In this document: positions 61,101 to 64,000 of the stretch, piece after piece
Layout of the letters: every line of letters begins with the position of its first letter
How positions within the stretch are numbered: position 1 is the first letter of the stretch
From: Paratinospora sagittata
Taxonomy: Eukaryota; Streptophyta; Magnoliopsida; Ranunculales; Menispermaceae
Length of the DNA: 64,000 nucleotides
Reading direction: 5' to 3'
NCBI GenBank assembly: GCA_035771175.1
Contig: CM069605.1
Span: 23,390,288-23,454,287, forward strand
Position numbers and translations under genes: made by a program
The notes under the pieces: model-generated
The model's database searches: none
What the model saw: only the letters and a program-made list of their open reading frames with translations
Told to the model about the DNA's origin: nothing

Positions 61101-62716
61101 TGTGTAAGGAATAGAAAAATCGAGCAAGCATAAGTGTCCAGATTTTTCTCGTCAGAAATATCAAATTTTTGTCTCAGACATGGATAGCGCGCTATTGGGT
61201 TGTGTATCATGTTCTCTTTTAGCAGGCTATAGGAGGTCGATATACACAAACCCGTGAGCTCGAGTTTTTCAGACTTTCCGATAGCGTGTTATCAAGGCCT
61301 ACAGCGCGCTATTGCCCATCTCACTAAAAATGGAAAGATCACTGCAACAGCTTTATAAGGAGTTATCAGAGGGGATAACGCGCTGTAGATAATTTTCGAG
61401 AAAAACATATGTTTTATTATAGAACCCTATCAGCGTGCTATCAACACTGATAGTGCGCTAGTGCCTTCTGGAAAATTTTGGCCAATTGCTGGATAGCCTT
61501 ATTTTTGAAAAATTTATATTTTGACACTTAAGAACCATTCCATTGACAGAAAACATATTGATATAAGATTAATAATTTTTAAATAATTCGAATCTCATTG
61601 AAATTATGATTAAAACCTTTCGAACATCATTTTTTCAAAATGAAATACTATATCGAAGTGATTTTGAAGACTTTGCAATTTTCAGAGTTTTAGTGCTGAG
61701 ATTGATCGAGATTTTACCCTACACACCAAAGATCAAACTAATGCATTAGACGTGAGATATGTCATCGTTTTTCGAGCTTGATCTTTTGTAGACTTCGAAA
61801 GCTATTGCTTGATGTGTTCTTGATGCAATACAGGTGATGTGTTCGTTTTTGATGTGTTATCTTTCCGAGACCACTTCATATACGTACAGTTTAAAAGAAA
61901 GGATAGCCTCTGGAAATCTAAGCACAAAAGGAATAAAATGAAGAACTTGCCGAACAATGACGTTATCATCAAGACAGATTGCAATTTTGATTCAATTCGA
62001 GGCTTCTTCTCTTGGAAAACTCTTTGGAAAGCTCAATCTAACTTGCAAAAATCATGTGTGTTGTATTTTTGAAAATCAGAGAATGAGTGTTTTATAAAAT
62101 TAGAAGTTGCAGGTTAAAGAGCAAGAGAGTACAAAACGATTTGAATTCAAAACATTTTTCAATCTAAAGTTGTTTTGGGCATGGGAATCATCTAGGTGTT
62201 AGTAAAAAATATTTCAATAAAGATAACCTTTCAAAACTGTGTAAGGAATAGAAAAATCGAGCAAGCATAAGTGTCCAGATTTTTCTCGTCAGAAATATCA
62301 AATTTTTGTCTCAGACGTGGATAGCGCGCTATTGGGTTGTGTATCATGTTCTCTTTTAGCAGGCTATAGGAGGTCGATATACACAAACCCGTGAGCTCGA
62401 GTTTTTTAGACTTTCCGATAGCGTGTTATCAAGGCCTATAGCGCGCTATTGCCCATCTCACTAAAAATGGAAAGATCACTGCAACAGCTTTATAAGGACT
62501 TATCAGAGGGGAAAGCGCGCTATAGATAATTTTCGAGAAAAACATATGTTTTATTTTAGAACCCTATCAGCGTGCTATCAACACTGATAGTGCGCTAGTG
62601 CCTTCTGGAAAATTTTGGCCAATTGCTGGATAGCCTTATTTTTGAAAAATTTATATTTTGACACTTAAGAACCATTCCATTGACACAAAACATATTGATA
62701 TAAGATTAATAATTTT
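58185..62716. repeat. Second tetrameric period, copy 2 (about 4532 bp)
   Basis: Monomers 58185, 59321, 60443 and 61580, related to 53630-58184 with a near-constant offset of about 4555 bp for the first two monomers. It is shortened by the lack of a 15-bp duplication in monomer 59321 and by other small indels. The copy at 62717 repeats the 59321 type, so the order is not kept beyond this point. Confidence 0.5.
59321..60442. repeat. Satellite monomer with 25-bp deletion (1122 bp)
   Basis: Same collapse between TGATGTGTTC direct repeats near 59550, without the 15-bp duplication. The shared breakpoint with 54765 and 62717 suggests a single event spread by unit duplication. Confidence 0.85.
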
Positions 62717-63838
62717 TAAATAATTCGAATCTCATTGAAATTATGATTAAAACCTTTCGAACATCATTTTTTCAAAATGAAATACTATATCGAAGTGATT
62801 TTGAAGACTTTGCAATCTTCAGAGTTTTAGTGCTGAGATTGATCGAGATTTTACCCTACACACCAAAGATCAAACTAATGCATTAGACGTGAGATATGTC
62901 ATCGTTCTTCGAGCTTGATCTTTTGTAGACTTCGAAAGCTATTGTTTGATGTGTTCGTTTTTGATGTGTTATCTTTCCGAGACCACTTCATATACGTACA
63001 GTTTAAAACAAAGGATAGCCTCTGGAAATCTAAGCACAAAAGGAATAAAATGAAGAACTTGCCGAACAATGACGTTATCATCAAGACAGATTGCAATTTT
63101 GATTCAATTCGAGGCTTCTTCTCTTGGAAAACTCTTTGGAAAGCTCAATCTAACTTGCAAAAATCATGTGTGTTGTATTTTTGAAAATCAGAGAATGAGT
63201 GTTTTATAAAATTAGAAGTTGCAGGTTAAAGAGCAAGAGAGTACAAAACGATTTGAATTCAAAACATTTTTCAATCTAAAGTTGTTTTGGGCGTGCGAGA
63301 CAATGGGAATCATCTAGGTGTTAGTAGAAAATATTTCAATAAAGATAACCTTGCAAAACTGTGTAAGGAATAGAAAATCGAGCAAGCATAAGTGTCCAGA
63401 TTTTTCTCGTCAGAAATATCAGATTTTTGTCTCAGACGTGGATAGCGCGTTATTGGGTTGTGTATCATGTTCTCGTTTAGCAGGCTATAGCAGGTCGATA
63501 TACACAAACCCGTGAGCTCGAGTTTTTTAGACTTTTCGATAGCGTGTTATCAAGGCCTATAGCGCGCTATTGCCCATCTCACTAAAAATGGAAAGATCAC
63601 TGCAACAGCTTTATAAGGAGTTATCACAGGGAATAGCGCGCTATAGATAATTTTCGAGAAAAATATATGTTTTTATTATAGAACCCTATCAGCGTGCTAT
63701 CAACACTGATAGTGCGCTAGTGCCTTCTGGAAAATTTTGGCCAATTGCTGGATAGCCTTATTTTTGAAAAATTAATATTTTGACACTTAAGAACCATTCC
63801 ATTGACACAAAACATATTGATATAAGATTAATAATTTT
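62717..63838. repeat. Satellite monomer with 25-bp deletion (1122 bp)
   Basis: Third carrier of the deletion near 62946. Its second half carries GAAAATATATG-type and TTTTTTAGAC variants of monomer a, so it is a recombinant between two right-array subtypes, with an extra T near 63670. Confidence 0.85.
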
Positions 63839-64000
63839 TAAATAATTCGAATCTCATTGAAATTATGATTAAAACCTTTCGAACATCATTTTTTCAAAAT
63901 GAAATACTATATCGAAGTGATTTTGAAGACTTTGCAATTTTCAGAGTTTTAGTGCTGAGATTGATCGAGATTTTACCCTACACACCAAAGATCAAACTAA

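Larger units (their letters stand above)
34702..64000. repeat. Right satellite array, same monomer family, 25 complete copies plus two partial
   Basis: This is the same satellite in the same orientation. It begins with the 674-bp remainder of the interrupted monomer. Complete monomers start at 35376, 36513, 37658, 38805, 39940, 41087, 42222, 43369, 44514, 45650, 46787, 47932, 49077, 50213, 51349, 52494, 53630, 54765, 55902, 57039, 58185, 59321, 60443, 61580 and 62717; a partial copy starts at 63839. Lengths vary more than on the left (1122, 1135-1137, 1145-1147 bp). The causes are a 10-bp insertion (GGGCGTGCGAGACAATGGG against GGGCATGGG), loss of one CG step in the palindromes, and a 25-bp deletion in three copies. 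Diagnostic differences from the left array include GGGCATGGG instead of GGACATGGG, CTCTGGAAATC in many copies, and TTTATTTTAGAACC in many copies. Nothing gene-like is supported here. Confidence 0.97.

Noticed and set aside
1..64000. CRISPR-like or phage-type direct repeats
   Set aside because: The repeat unit is over 1.1 kb with no spacers, and the context is a plant-type nuclear satellite.

Overview
The window looks like a plant nuclear chromosome, probably a eudicot. It is almost entirely a long tandem satellite, interrupted once by a complete, young LTR retrotransposon. Plant origin rests on the retrotransposon: a Ty3/Gypsy chromovirus-type polyprotein, an initiator-Met-tRNA primer binding site, and protease and reverse transcriptase motifs like those of the plant CRM (centromeric retrotransposon) clade. 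I cannot name the species. No host gene, rRNA, tRNA or CRISPR array was found.

Layout. (1) 1-27757: head-to-tail satellite with a unit of about 1137 bp, 24 complete monomers plus 473 bp of a 25th. (2) 27758-34696: a 6939-bp retrotransposon with 833-bp and 896-bp LTRs, a perfect 5-bp target duplication (AAAAT), PBS, polypurine tract and one uninterrupted 1595-residue Gag-Pol frame. (3) 34697-64000: the satellite resumes at the exact base where it was broken, in the same orientation, with the other 674 bp of the interrupted monomer, 25 more complete monomers and a 162-bp partial copy.

The satellite is organised above the monomer level. Left of the insertion, two monomer types (A and B) mostly alternate as a 2274-bp dimer, with larger duplications (offsets 2274, 4544 and 4548 bp) and chimeric units. 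Right of it a different subfamily dominates. It carries a 10-bp insertion in many copies and tetrameric higher-order units of about 4.56 kb. The interrupted monomer belongs to the right-hand subfamily, so the subfamily border lies at about 27.1-27.6 kb, next to the insertion but not at it. Each monomer carries a cluster of palindromes built on ATAGCGCGCTAT, including two pairs whose centres are exactly 20 bp apart.

The retrotransposon's reading frame runs 75 codons into the 3' LTR. That tail is the likely place for a CRM-type targeting (CR) motif. A near-intact CRM-like element inside a long homogeneous satellite suggests a centromeric or pericentromeric location, but the sequence alone cannot prove centromere function. 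The most interesting biology is the satellite-plus-element pair: a long-unit satellite with a conserved palindrome cluster, actively homogenised, and very recently hit by a possible centromere-targeting element.
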